The notes under the pieces: generated by a model
Database searches by the model: none
What the model was told of the DNA's origin: nothing
What the model saw: only the letters and a program-made list of their open reading frames with translations
Shown: positions 1 to 8,624 of the stretch, one piece after another
Numbering within the stretch: position 1 is the stretch's first letter
Layout of the letters: each line of letters starts with the position of its first letter
Translations under genes and position numbers: made by a program
Source of the DNA: Leptolyngbya sp. SIO1E4
Lineage (GTDB): Bacteria; Cyanobacteriota; Cyanobacteriia; Phormidesmidales; Phormidesmidaceae
Length of the DNA stretch: 64,000 nt
Assembly: GCA_010672825.2 (NCBI GenBank)
Contig: JAAHFU020000001.1
Span: forward strand, 1,178,001 to 1,242,000
Direction of reading: 5' to 3'

Positions 1-2
1 AG

Positions 3-758
3 ACACCTGTAGTAATTGACTTTTTTGCCCAGTGGTGTGGCCCTTGTCAGCTGCTCAAACCGGTGTTGGAACAGCTGGCTCAAGAGTATGATTTTGTGCT
101 GGCAAAAGTGGACATTGACCAAAACCCAGAACTTGCTCGCATCTATCAGGTGGAAGGGGTGCCTGATGTGAAAGTGGCCATACAGGGGCAGGTGCACAAC
201 GGGTTTGTGGGCATGTTGGCGGAGCCGCAGCTGCGGGAGTTTTTAGCTCAGCTGAACCTCACCTCTGCCTTTGACAAGCAGATGGCTGCGATCGCCTCAG
301 CACAGGCTGCAGGTCACCTAGAACAGGTCAAGCAGGGCTATGAGGCGCTGTTAAGCCAATATCCTGACCGACCGCAGGTGACTTTAGCAGCCGCTCAATT
401 TAGCCTCAGTCAGGGGAACCTGGCAGCCACAGCAGCACTCTTAGACAAAATTGACCCGTATCAGCGCCCCTACGGAGATCAGGCGCAGGCTCTGCGATCG
501 CTGATGGCCTTTCATCAGGTTGCCGCAGAGATGATGCCCACAACCAACGCCGATCAGCAGTATCTGGCTGGAGCCAAGGCCGCAATTGTAGAAGACTATG
601 AAACGGCTCTAGAGAGCTTTTTGAACCTGGTGAAGTGCGATCGCCGCTACCGAGATGATGCCGGTCGTAAAGCGCTGCTCACCCTGTTTGCAGTTCTGGG
701 AGACGACCACCCCCTCACCCAGACCTACCGTAAGCGGTTGATGCAAACCCTTTTCTAA
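3..758 (+). CDS. Thioredoxin-domain/TPR protein, 5'-truncated by window edge
   Basis: The reading frame is open from the first bases of the window, so the true start lies upstream. The first visible residues form the end of a thioredoxin beta strand followed by the active-site motif WCGPC, then the rest of a thioredoxin fold with the cis-proline region GVPDVK. From about residue 100 the protein becomes alpha-helical with TPR-like helices (EQVKQGYEALLSQYPDRPQV). This arrangement is that of the CnoX/YbbN group, thioredoxin-like co-chaperones that protect or hand over oxidised clients. The intact CxxC suggests redox activity, which E. coli CnoX lacks, so a disulfide reductase role is also possible. 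The gene is not obviously in an operon with the next gene, which is on the other strand. Confidence 0.8.
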   Translation, partial: TPVVIDFFAQWCGPCQLLKPVLEQLAQEYDFVLAKVDIDQNPELARIYQVEGVPDVKVAIQGQVHNGFVGMLAEPQLREFLAQLNLTSAFDKQMAAIASAQAAGHLEQVKQGYEALLSQYPDRPQVTLAAAQFSLSQGNLAATAALLDKIDPYQRPYGDQAQALRSLMAFHQVAAEMMPTTNADQQYLAGAKAAIVEDYETALESFLNLVKCDRRYRDDAGRKALLTLFAVLGDDHPLTQTYRKRLMQTLF

Positions 759-840
759 AGAGCCTGCATCCATTTCTCCAGGCATCAGGTACTTCAGGAA
801 TCAGAATCTATCGGAGACGCTTACTCTGACGGCACGGGGC

Positions 841-1041
841 CTATCACACCTGAAATGCTAGTGATAGCCTTGTTCAGTTGAGTCCAGTACATCTGGATCA
901 AGACAGGGTCTAGGGTTTGGGGTCTAGAGTGTGCTTGATTAGCCTGCATACCGCTATAGGACAATCAAATTTCCTGGGATCCTCATGCAGCAAGGTTTTG
1001 ATTGCTACCTTCTGCCTTCTTCTTCTTTCTGCCTTTTGCTA
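841..1041 (+). repeat. Dispersed repeat family R2, copy a, split by a MITE-like insertion
   Basis: The left part (841-862) and right part (959 to about 1041) match two uninterrupted copies at 3338-3427 and 44297-44396. They share CACCTGAAATGCTAG, GGACAATC, CTTATGCAGCAA (here CTCATGCAGCAA) and GGTTTTGATT, and end in CTTCTGCC-type heptamer runs. The middle (863-958) is a separate repeat family inserted here. The right edge reaches the stop codon of the histidine kinase gene. Confidence 0.75.
863..958 (+). mobile_element. MITE-like dispersed repeat (family R1), copy 1
   Basis: This is a block of about 96 bp, also present at 29057-29151, 46634-46729 and 51395-51490. It has short imperfect inverted ends (GATAGC here, TATAGC in others; CCGCTATA at the right), no coding capacity and a G-rich core. 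In this copy the last GGG run is changed to GAG, so the quadruplex-like motif is incomplete. It lies inside an R2 repeat. Size and TA-like flanks suggest a non-autonomous Tc1/mariner or IS630-type element, but no matching transposase is in the window. Confidence 0.7.
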
Positions 1042-2592
1042 TATCCCCTCTAAATCATCCTCGGAGATCCAAGGGATATCCACCGTAAAGGTGGTGCCAA
1101 CGCTAACCTGGCTCTCAACCTCGATAGAGCCGCCATGGAGATCTAAGCACTTTTTGACCACGGCTAAGCCTAAACCCGTTCCTGAGATCGTTTTCACATT
1201 TTGCCCCCGGCGAAAAGACTCAAACAAATGTTGCTGATCACCCGGTGAAATGCCAATTCCCTGATCGCTCACCTGAAAACGGGTACGGCCATTCTCTCCC
1301 CAAATTGTGAATTTAATTTCGCTCTCCTGGGGCGAATATTTAATTGCGTTGGTCAATAAGCTCATTAACAGCGCCCGTAGCAGTTTTTCATCTAAACACG
1401 CATAGCTACATTCACCCTGCTGCTGCACTGAGATGCGATGTTGGGCCTGAGTATTAAACTTGACTTCTTCGACCAAACGCTGGCAAAAATCTTGTAGCTC
1501 AATCGTTTGAGGATTAAATTCCAATTTACCGGCCTCGGCACGGGTCAGCAGCAAAATATCCGCTAAGAGTTGAGCCATCGTTTTCGCTGCCGATTGAATG
1601 CGTCTGAGGTTACGAGAGCGCTTGTCTTCCGACCAGTTAGCATTCGGATTATCCAGCAATTGAGCCGACACTAAAATAGAACTGAGGGGGGTTCTCAATT
1701 CATGGGATGCTAAGGAAAAGAAATTCAGTTTTAGATCCGTCAGCTCTTTAGCTTGTTCGATCTCTTGACAAGTAGTTTCGAGTTCTTGACGGTGAATTAA
1801 TTCAGTTCTTAAGGCAGTTTTAGCCTGCTGTAAATCCAACATTTTAGTGTCTAGCGTTTGGGAAAGTTGTTGGTTGCGATCGCGCAGGTCAGTGGTCATA
1901 TTTTCCCGACGTCTCAGGGTCTGCATGACCCCTCCATATAAAATGCCGATAGCAATACAGCCTAGCCCAACGGTGATACTTGTAAACCAGAGGTCCCGAT
2001 TGAGGTCAAGACTGGCATCTGTAACTTCCCACTGGTGTTCCCAACTGCTTTCTTCCAGCAACATCTGTAGAGCTAGTTGAACGTCTAATCGAGCTTCGCT
2101 AATGAGCTGAGCCAGCTCTAATTGTGTCGACATATCGAGAGGTTCAGCGTCGTATTGCTCAATGCCATCTTCTAATTGAAAAATAAATTCTTCAATTGCA
2201 ATCTCTAGGTTCATTAAAGCTTCTATATAGGCAAAGTCTCCTTCCAGATAGACGGATTCTTCTTCAAGATAAGCAGGGATTTCTTCAATTTCTCCGTACG
2301 TTTCAAAGAGTCCTTCAAGATAGATGTCAATCATTTCTAATTGCTCGTAGTACCAAGAGAGTGCAGCTTCTTCACCACTTTCCAGATAGAGTTGCTGGCT
2401 CACTTCAGCATCGGTAATGGCAACAAATAATCCATTCAGATAAAAATATTCACTAACCTCTTCCTCCTCCCATACTGAGGGGGCTATCCGGTAAATGATG
2501 GCTTGATAGGCCAAGATACCCGTGCCTAATAAGGCCATGAGCACAGCACCACAACCCACCGTTAGCCATTGTTGAGATCGAGAAAAATTCAT
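1039..2592 (-). CDS. Membrane sensor histidine kinase with acidic helical sensor
   Basis: A 517-residue two-component kinase. One membrane segment lies near residues 10-30 and a second at about 201-224, enclosing an extracytoplasmic domain (about 31-200) that is very rich in Glu and Asp and predicted helical. A coiled-coil linker (about 230-285) leads to the H-box SHELRTP with the phosphorylatable His297, the N-box around Asn415, and G-boxes DQGIGIS and GTGLGLAV, so all kinase motifs are intact. The gene is divergent from the response regulator that starts 51 bp away, which indicates a cognate pair. The stop codon lies at the edge of a dispersed repeat. The stimulus is unknown; an acidic sensor could bind cations or a basic partner. 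Confidence 0.9.
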   Translation of the reverse strand: MNFSRSQQWLTVGCGAVLMALLGTGILAYQAIIYRIAPSVWEEEEVSEYFYLNGLFVAITDAEVSQQLYLESGEEAALSWYYEQLEMIDIYLEGLFETYGEIEEIPAYLEEESVYLEGDFAYIEALMNLEIAIEEFIFQLEDGIEQYDAEPLDMSTQLELAQLISEARLDVQLALQMLLEESSWEHQWEVTDASLDLNRDLWFTSITVGLGCIAIGILYGGVMQTLRRRENMTTDLRDRNQQLSQTLDTKMLDLQQAKTALRTELIHRQELETTCQEIEQAKELTDLKLNFFSLASHELRTPLSSILVSAQLLDNPNANWSEDKRSRNLRRIQSAAKTMAQLLADILLLTRAEAGKLEFNPQTIELQDFCQRLVEEVKFNTQAQHRISVQQQGECSYACLDEKLLRALLMSLLTNAIKYSPQESEIKFTIWGENGRTRFQVSDQGIGISPGDQQHLFESFRRGQNVKTISGTGLGLAVVKKCLDLHGGSIEVESQVSVGTTFTVDIPWISEDDLEGI

Positions 2593-2643
2593 CGGAGAAA
2601 AGAAAGGTGTTAGGTTGAAATCGGAGACTCGAACAGCTGATCC

Positions 2644-3321
2644 ATGCGTATCCTCTTAGTCGAAGATGACCCTCAGCTCGGCGAAGGCTTAACCGAAGCC
2701 CTGACGGATGAAGGCTACATCGTAGATTGGGTCACAGACGGTGAGATGGGCTGGATTCAAGCAACTGATTTAGAGTATGACTTGATGGTGCTGGATGTCA
2801 TGTTGCCCAAGATGAATGGCATTCACCTCTGTCGGCGGTTGCGAGATACGGGCAAACGGGTTCCGATTTTAATGCTCACAGCTCGCGATACCAATACCGA
2901 TAAAGTCGCCGGACTCGATGCCGGGGCCGATGATTATGTGGTTAAACCCTTTGACTTATTAGAGCTGCTAGCGCGATTACGGGCACTGCTGCGGCGCAGC
3001 ACCCTGGGAGAAACCAGCACGATATTGACTTGGGAGCGTCTTCAACTCGATCCGGCAACCCATGAGGTTTTTTATCATCACACTCCCTTGAGGTTAACGC
3101 CTAAGGAGTTTAGCCTTTTGGAACTGTTCCTGCGCAGTCGGCGGCGCGTTTTAAGTCGATCTGTGTTGATGGATCAGTGTTGGTCTATGGATGCTTTGCC
3201 CGATGAAGAGACGGTCAAGTCTCATCTCAAAAGCCTGCGGCAAAAGTTACGGAAGGCGGGTGCCCCTGCAGATCTGATTGAAACGGTGCATGGGGTCGGC
3301 TATCGGCTCAAACACCCTTAG
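2644..3321 (+). CDS. OmpR/PhoB-family response regulator
   Basis: A 225-residue protein with an N-terminal receiver domain (about 1-115) and a C-terminal winged-helix DNA-binding domain (about 128-223). The receiver keeps the acidic pocket (EDD at 7-9), phospho-acceptor Asp51 in VLDVMLP, and the conserved Lys101 in VVKPFD. The effector domain shows the family signature LTPKEFSLLELFLRS and ends in VHGVGYRL. It is divergently transcribed from the histidine kinase and is very likely its partner, binding near promoters as a phosphorylated dimer. It resembles the RppA/NrsR-type cyanobacterial regulators only at family level, so no symbol is assigned. Confidence 0.92.
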   Translation: MRILLVEDDPQLGEGLTEALTDEGYIVDWVTDGEMGWIQATDLEYDLMVLDVMLPKMNGIHLCRRLRDTGKRVPILMLTARDTNTDKVAGLDAGADDYVVKPFDLLELLARLRALLRRSTLGETSTILTWERLQLDPATHEVFYHHTPLRLTPKEFSLLELFLRSRRRVLSRSVLMDQCWSMDALPDEETVKSHLKSLRQKLRKAGAPADLIETVHGVGYRLKHP

Positions 3322-3337
3322 AACCGACCTTGCGAAG

Positions 3338-3427
3338 CTATTACACCTGAGATGCTAGCTAGGACAATCAGATTCCCTGAAATCCTTATGCAGCAAAGTT
3401 TTGATTTCTGCTCTCTGCCTTTTGCTA
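3338..3427 (+). repeat. Dispersed repeat family R2, copy b (uninterrupted)
   Basis: Matches 44297-44396 and the two halves of 841-1041: CACCTGAGATGCTAG, then directly AGGACAATCAGATT, then CTTATGCAGCAA, ending in a CTCTCTGCC-type run. This copy shows the empty site into which the R1 element is inserted at 863-958. It lies in the 364-bp gap between the response regulator and the LTxxQ protein. Confidence 0.7.
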
Positions 3428-3442
3428 CGGCAGCGGTAGTTT

Positions 3443-3561
3443 TATACCAGTTCTCGTTTCTAAAGCGACAGATCAGACCCCGCCCAGCCTCCCCTTTCCA
3501 AGGGGAGATGCCGCAGGCGGTGGGGTGGCGATGTGTAGCACTGATTTGGAGAATTGGTTTT
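3443..3561 (+). repeat. Dispersed repeat family R3, copy a
   Basis: About 119 bp, nearly identical to the reverse complement of 23928-24048. It contains a CAGATCAGACCCC block, a palindromic CCTCCCCTTTCCAAGGGGAG core, GCCGCAGGCGGTGGGGTGGC and a GGAGAATTGGT end. Imperfect inverted ends (CCAGTTCTC and its counterpart CCAATTCTCC) suggest a small mobile or REP-like element typical of cyanobacterial intergenic DNA. With R2 copy b it fills most of the gap 3322-3685, in which no gene is seen. Confidence 0.7.
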
Positions 3562-3685
3562 ACAGCTATGTGGCGGCGTGGACAATCACGATTTTCATCA
3601 GCTAACCGATTTCTGACCGAATTACTCCCCGAATCTCTCCAAGGCGCTGCTTAGGGTAAGAGGGTAGACACGGAGAATCAAGCAC

Positions 3686-4339
3686 ATGAAATTCAAAACC
3701 ATATCTGTTGTCCTGAGCGCGATCGCCCTAGTTTCAGTGCCTCTCATGCTGCGAGGTCAGGCCGAAGAAACCTATGACTGCCTCGATCCGTTAGAGGCCA
3801 TTGAGCTGAGCGATGACCAAAACGCCCAATTGTGGCAGTTGGAAGAAGACCTATACGAAAAAATGGACGAGATCCTGCCCATCTCTTCTGACAGCGAGGC
3901 CAAAATAGTACAGCTAGAAGAAAATTTTGAAGCCCAAATTGAAGCACTGCTGTCTCCTCAACAACAACAACAGATCGAGCAGCTCGATATCTGGGCTGAG
4001 GAACAAATCGTTGCGATCTCCCCTGAATTATTCGAAGAAACAGAAGATGACCTCGTACTCACACCCGTGCAGGAAACGGCGCTAGATGCCATTGACGCTG
4101 AGTATGAACAAAGATTTGAGGATATCTTAACGGCTGAGCAGCAGCAGCAAATTGAAGTGTTGGAAACGCAGCTAGATGAGGCCATTGACGCTGAACTTCC
4201 TGAACCAACGGCTGAACAAGAAGCCCGTCTTGACGCTGCAGAAGCAGAATTTGAAGCGGGGATGATGCAGCTACTCACCCCTGAACAGCGTCAGCAGCTG
4301 CAAAACGACAATCGGATTTGTGATGACGCTGACCTCTGA
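3686..4339 (+). CDS. Secreted acidic LTxxQ-motif protein (Spy/CpxP-like)
   Basis: A 217-residue protein with an N-terminal signal peptide (KFKTISVVLSAIALVSVPLM) and a mature part that is strongly acidic and Gln-rich. Several LTxxQ-like motifs recur: LSDDQ, LSPQQ, LTPVQ, LTAEQ, PTAEQ and LTPEQ, each starting a helix of the form ALDAIDAEYEQRFEDIL. This gives roughly three helical-hairpin repeats. LTxxQ motifs mark the Spy/CpxP family of periplasmic chaperones and stress-sensor antagonists, which are usually basic, so the acidic charge is unusual. It lies immediately downstream of a two-component pair on the regulator's strand and may be its target or modulator; that link is inference. Confidence 0.65.
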   Translation: MKFKTISVVLSAIALVSVPLMLRGQAEETYDCLDPLEAIELSDDQNAQLWQLEEDLYEKMDEILPISSDSEAKIVQLEENFEAQIEALLSPQQQQQIEQLDIWAEEQIVAISPELFEETEDDLVLTPVQETALDAIDAEYEQRFEDILTAEQQQQIEVLETQLDEAIDAELPEPTAEQEARLDAAEAEFEAGMMQLLTPEQRQQLQNDNRICDDADL

Positions 4340-4383
4340 GTCACCACTCAGGAGCCTATAGGCATCTGCCCATCCATTGGGAA

Positions 4384-5775
4384 TTAGCTGGCTGACATTA
4401 CTTCAGATGTTGGGGCTGTCACGGTACCTGAGGGCTCCAACGTTTCTATAATTTGCAAGAGTTCTCGCTCAAAAATCACTTGAGCACGATTCGTGCGGCC
4501 CCCCAGGAAAAAGCGATCGCCTGCTTCCAGAGCCCAAATCTGAGAGTGAGAGATATAGCTCATCAACACCCCAATCATGAGCAACCCGAAGCCTAAATAC
4601 ACCACTGGAATACCAGGATCTGCTTTGATTTGCAATCCAGTGCTGCCAATGATGTCCGTAACGGACAAGGTGATGCCATTCACCTCAGTCGCCATCCCCT
4701 TACGTACCGTTGAGATGAGTTGTCCTTCATTGTTGTAAACCAATAGGGTGCCTTGCAGGTCAGTGGCCAATAAAGAGACACCATCACTCATGTCTGGCTT
4801 GGTGGGCAACCAGGTTCCCCAAATTCTGGATTTTCCTTCCGTGTCAAGTTGCCCCATAGGCACCGAGAGGACTGGGCTATTGTTCAGCCGCACTTTTACC
4901 CCAGCAATGCCCCAGTCTGCTTGATATAGCGTCACCCCTTTGTAGCGCAGTGGCTCATTGACGTGAATGGTTTTATGCTTGACTTCCTCACCATTTAAGT
5001 CCACCACCGATAGATCCGAGTAAAACTGGTCAATCACCCCTTCGGGGGTGTAATCAATCCAAAATCGGTTTACCCGGACAGCCCAATCCTTAGGAATCTG
5101 TGCCGCAGCCCATGGCCCGGCGTCAAAAATGTTGCGGATTTGAAACACCTCGCCACTGGGGATGATTTCTTGGGCAAAGAAACCCGTCATGGCTCCCAAA
5201 ATAGCCCCTGCCAGAATGATCAGCATACTGGCATGCACGACAATCGGGCCAATTCTACCGGCAATGCCCTTTTGGGCATAAAGCGCCCTGTCGCGCGTAA
5301 AGGTTTTGTAGCCCCGCGCCTCCAGTAGGGGGGTGATCGCCTCCAAGCTCCCTTGGGAAAGCTCACTACTCAACGCCAGCTTGTTAAATTGGCGGGGTTT
5401 GGTATAAAAATTCCACGTTCTAGAAAACCAGCGCAGGGCAGTAATTTGTCGCGTAAAGGTACAGGCAGTCAGACTGGCTCCAAACAAAATCAAAATGGAG
5501 AGAAACCACCAGGTGCGATAGACGTGATCTAACCCCAGGGTTAAAAGGAGTTTCCAGTCTAGAAAACCAAATAGAGCCGGATCATCTGGGTAATTGGCCT
5601 GGTAAAACGCTAAAGTTTCCCCTTGCTCAATGACGGTGCCCGTAATGCTGGTGACTGCAATAACCAGCAACAGGGCGATCGCCAGACGCAAGTCCGCCAG
5701 TACAGGCAGCAGCTCCCGCTTCCAATATCGTCGTATCCATTGCCCAACTGCCATGATGTTTGAAGAGGAAGCCAT
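4384..5775 (-). CDS. ccs1: Cytochrome c biogenesis protein Ccs1/CcsB (ResB family)
   Basis: A 463-residue membrane protein of the ResB/Ccs1 family, the part of the system II machinery that with CcsA delivers haem to apocytochromes c on the lumenal side. Typical features are [23 protein letters not shown] in the first membrane helix, the [14 protein letters not shown] helix at about 90-105, a long lumenal domain (about 200-390) and a final helix near residue 400. The gene ends 24 bp downstream of ccdA and shares its strand, so the two form an operon for lumenal thiol reduction and haem attachment. The ATG at 5775 is consistent with family length; a second ATG eight codons in is possible. Confidence 0.92.
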   Translation of the reverse strand: MASSSNIMAVGQWIRRYWKRELLPVLADLRLAIALLLVIAVTSITGTVIEQGETLAFYQANYPDDPALFGFLDWKLLLTLGLDHVYRTWWFLSILILFGASLTACTFTRQITALRWFSRTWNFYTKPRQFNKLALSSELSQGSLEAITPLLEARGYKTFTRDRALYAQKGIAGRIGPIVVHASMLIILAGAILGAMTGFFAQEIIPSGEVFQIRNIFDAGPWAAAQIPKDWAVRVNRFWIDYTPEGVIDQFYSDLSVVDLNGEEVKHKTIHVNEPLRYKGVTLYQADWGIAGVKVRLNNSPVLSVPMGQLDTEGKSRIWGTWLPTKPDMSDGVSLLATDLQGTLLVYNNEGQLISTVRKGMATEVNGITLSVTDIIGSTGLQIKADPGIPVVYLGFGLLMIGVLMSYISHSQIWALEAGDRFFLGGRTNRAQVIFERELLQIIETLEPSGTVTAPTSEVMSAS

Positions 5776-5799
5776 GGTAATACTCCAACCGTCTCTCAG

Positions 5800-6543
5800 T
5801 TAAACCAACTGGCCTGGCATGAACCGTATCAGTAATGAAAAAACCCCAAACCCAACCAGTAAAATCCCGCTAGCGGGGGTAATCCATCCAGACCAACGCC
5901 GCAGCGCCAAAAGTTGCTTAATGGTGGCGGTAAAACTACCCGCCAACACTAGCGGAAACACATACCCCACCGTATAGGCCAGCAGCAGCGCTGCCCCAAG
6001 CAAAGGATCCCCCGTGGTCGAAATCCAGGCCAACAACGTGGCTAACACAGGCGTACTGCAGGGAGAAGCCACCAGACCAAAAGTTAGCCCCAACAAGTAG
6101 CTTTTGAGGACAAGGGGTAATCCCTGGTTCAGAAAAGCCCACTGGCCTGTATTGGGCAAGGGCAGCGGCAGCGCCTCTAACAAATTGAGCCCCATCAGAA
6201 TGGCCAGCACGCTCACAATGATCGGCAAGCCCACGCCAATTTGCCCATAAACCCGACCCAAGGCCCCGGCCAATAAGCCCAAGACTGCCAACATCGTCGC
6301 TAGCCCTAAGGCAAACCCAGTCGCCTGAGAAACTGCTTGCAGCCGACCTTTGGCTTCATAACCGCCCATATATCCCACCATGATGGGTAGCATCGAGAGC
6401 AAGCAGGGGGTCAAACTCGTCAACAGCCCAGCTAAGCAAACGATCCCTAGGCTCAGGGGAGAGATACTCGTTAGATGATGAGAGACCAAATCATTGGCAT
6501 ACTGGCTGACCTCATATAAGCGGGTCTGGAGCGTTTCTAACAT
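5800..6543 (-). CDS. ccdA: Thiol-disulfide transport protein CcdA
   Basis: A 247-residue polytopic membrane protein of the DsbD transmembrane/CcdA family. It passes reducing equivalents from stromal thioredoxin across the thylakoid or cell membrane to keep apocytochrome cysteines reduced. Visible hallmarks are LTSLTPCLLSMLPIMVGYMGGY in the first helix and LVASPCSTPVLATLLA in the fourth, which carry the two reactive cysteines, each next to proline. About six membrane segments are present. It is the first gene of a two-gene operon with ccs1, the usual cyanobacterial pairing for cytochromes f and c6. Confidence 0.93.
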   Translation of the reverse strand: MLETLQTRLYEVSQYANDLVSHHLTSISPLSLGIVCLAGLLTSLTPCLLSMLPIMVGYMGGYEAKGRLQAVSQATGFALGLATMLAVLGLLAGALGRVYGQIGVGLPIIVSVLAILMGLNLLEALPLPLPNTGQWAFLNQGLPLVLKSYLLGLTFGLVASPCSTPVLATLLAWISTTGDPLLGAALLLAYTVGYVFPLVLAGSFTATIKQLLALRRWSGWITPASGILLVGFGVFSLLIRFMPGQLV

Positions 6544-6823
6544 GCTGACAATACGTCTAAAGTTGGGCGATCGCCCGTTGGCTTCACCTCAATATTCTAC
6601 CGAGATCCCAGCCCTATACCGAAGCCGACCTAATCGACTTCTTTTCCAAAAATGCAATGACAGCCCCATGAGACACGGCCATATGCATTGGCGTGAGAAC
6701 AATTCAGATCACTAAACGCCCTCTCTGCCAGCTTTTCTTTCTGCCTTCCCCCCCGCCGTCTCTATGGGCGTTGCAGAGCCCTCAAACAAAACGTCAGTCA
6801 TCATAGGCCCTAAATCATAGGTC

Positions 6824-8020
6824 TTAGACGGAAGACCGAGTACCTGCACCTACAGGCAGAGACACCAGATTGTCTTCTCTAATTTCACGGGCAACTCGGG
6901 TTAACAATGCCGCTGTAATCAAACTCGAAATCATAGAACTCCCCCCATAGCTAAAGAAGGGCAGCGGCAACCCAGTCGTCGGCAAAGCACCCACCGCCAC
7001 CGCAATATTGAGAAGAGATTGCCCAACTAGCAACACCGTTGCCCCCACCGCCGTCAATCGTTGCAGGGAGTTATTTGCCCGTAGCGCAATCACAGTCGCT
7101 AGCGTGGCATACCCCAACAGCATGAGTAAAAAAACAGCGCTGCCAACAAAGCCGAATTCTTCCGCATAAACGGCGAAAATGAAGTCTGTATACTGAATCG
7201 GCAAGTAGACAAGTTTCTGCTGTGAAAAGCCAAATCCAGTGCCAAACACCCCACCTGAACCAATCGCCAAGAGGCTTTGAATCAGTTGATAGCCACTCCC
7301 AGTTGGGTCAGCCCAAGGATTTAGAAAAGCCGTGATCCGCTCCCTTTGATAGGAATTGGCACTCAAGCTGATAGTAGCAATGAGCAGCCCCCCCATAGCC
7401 GTGCTCCCCAACAAGCGATAGGGGAGCCCTGCCGCCAGGGCAATCAACCACAGACAGAGGCCGCAGATCGCAGCTGTACTCAAGTTTGGCTGCAGCAGAA
7501 TAATCCCAACTGCAGTGGCAAACAAAAATACCCATAGCCCTCGGCTTGACCAGGGCAAGCTTGACCAGCGACCAAACAAGCGAGCCGCCTGCAGAATCAG
7601 CAATGGCTTCAATAACTCTGAAGGCTGGATTAAAAACGGCCCCAGGGACAACCACCGCGTGGCACCATTAATGGTAATGCCCCAAGCTGGCATCAACGTG
7701 AGCAACAGCAGCCCCAACAGGACAAAAAAGGCCATGCCCGAAAACCGAACCAACCTGGCCAGGGGCTGCCGCACCACCCAATTAAAGGCAGAGAGCCCAA
7801 TAAAAACCCACAGAAACTGAATCGCGAGATATCGCCACCCCGCCCCCGTTTCTGCCAGTGCAACCGGATAAGAGGCAGAGAATAAAGTAACCAGTCCGAT
7901 CGCGAGCCAGACAAACGTTAGCCAACGAATTAGCCGCGCTTCTTGCGACCAGTGGGTTGTCGTGGGATCAAGAAAAGGCAAGAGGCGCCATAGAGATGGA
8001 TTGCCGGGCGTTGCTGTCAT
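6824..8020 (-). CDS. ftsW: SEDS-family peptidoglycan glycosyltransferase FtsW
   Basis: A 398-residue protein with about ten membrane segments, of the FtsW/RodA/SpoVE family that polymerises lipid II together with a class B penicillin-binding protein. The family signature GLPLPFFSYGGSSMI lies near residue 360, and GSGYQLIQSLLAIGSGG with FIFAVYAEEFGF lies in the central region. FtsW is preferred over RodA from overall similarity; mreBCD lies elsewhere in this window. The start at 8020 gives a cytoplasmic tail of about 30 residues. It is on the same strand as the upstream apc genes but separated from apcC by a hairpin terminator, so it is likely transcribed independently. Confidence 0.85.
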   Translation of the reverse strand: MTATPGNPSLWRLLPFLDPTTTHWSQEARLIRWLTFVWLAIGLVTLFSASYPVALAETGAGWRYLAIQFLWVFIGLSAFNWVVRQPLARLVRFSGMAFFVLLGLLLLTLMPAWGITINGATRWLSLGPFLIQPSELLKPLLILQAARLFGRWSSLPWSSRGLWVFLFATAVGIILLQPNLSTAAICGLCLWLIALAAGLPYRLLGSTAMGGLLIATISLSANSYQRERITAFLNPWADPTGSGYQLIQSLLAIGSGGVFGTGFGFSQQKLVYLPIQYTDFIFAVYAEEFGFVGSAVFLLMLLGYATLATVIALRANNSLQRLTAVGATVLLVGQSLLNIAVAVGALPTTGLPLPFFSYGGSSMISSLITAALLTRVAREIREDNLVSLPVGAGTRSSV

Positions 8021-8102
8021 CCGTTTATCAAAGCAGTGAATCCTGCAAACCAGGAGTGACCCTGTTAGTATCCGGCAAGTATATCGAAATCCCCATAAAA
8101 GT

Positions 8103-8128
8103 GTAGGTCACAGTTGCCTATGACCTAC
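8103..8128 (-). terminator. Probable terminator of the apc genes
   Basis: A perfect 8-bp inverted repeat, GTAGGTCA and TGACCTAC, with a 10-nt loop lies 40 bp downstream of the apcC stop codon. On the minus strand it is followed by ACTTTTATGG. Its position between apcC and ftsW fits a factor-independent terminator, although the T run is short. Confidence 0.5.
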
Positions 8129-8167
8129 CCAAATTATTCGCATTACCTAACCCCAGGTTACCGAAGC

Positions 8168-8371
8168 TTACTTAATGCCAGTATTTACCCCTGGACGCCC
8201 CGTTGCAAGTTCCACTTTGACAATGGTTCCACCCATCTTTTGGATGCGTTGTTGCTCACTGAACCAGTTGTCGTAAGGCACCAACTTCGTGAAATAAGTG
8301 TTCTGCAGTTCCCGCTGGGTGCGAATGCGAGTTTGGCTAGGAACGCAGGCCGTAATTTTAAACATCCGCAT
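8168..8371 (-). CDS. apcC: Phycobilisome core linker ApcC (7.8 kDa)
   Basis: A 67-residue protein almost identical in pattern to known ApcC: it begins MRMFKITACVPSQTRIRTQR and continues through NTYFTKLVPYDNW to a GRPGVN tail. It caps the allophycocyanin trimers at the ends of core cylinders. It is the last gene of apcA-apcB-apcC on the minus strand, 253 bp after apcB. That gap contains a short ACGGGA/TCCCGT inverted repeat near 8534-8547, which may help set the lower apcC level by partial termination or RNA processing. Confidence 0.97.
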   Translation of the reverse strand: MRMFKITACVPSQTRIRTQRELQNTYFTKLVPYDNWFSEQQRIQKMGGTIVKVELATGRPGVNTGIK

Positions 8372-8624
8372 AGCTATTTATTCTCCTGACCCAAATCAAT
8401 CAACAGCATTTATTTCAAAAACCCTGATTCCAAACAACACTATTCCAGATGAGATGGAATCAAATTTAAAGCAACCCTACCGTCTCCTAAGACATCTCCC
8501 GCAGGAAACCTGTGTCCCAAGCCAATGCTAAAGACGGGAACTCCCGTACCTCAACACTCGCCCCAGACATAGACGCTGCGGGAGAGCATCTTAACAATGA
8601 TGGATGAAATACCGAAATCTAGAT

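Noticed and set aside
917-1237. Plus-strand frame across the R1/R2 composite
   Set aside because: It is repeat sequence followed by antisense of the histidine kinase; no support as a gene.
4384-8020. Possible operon of ftsW with ccdA and ccs1
   Set aside because: The 280-bp gap between ftsW and ccdA and unrelated functions do not support one transcript, although all are on the same strand.
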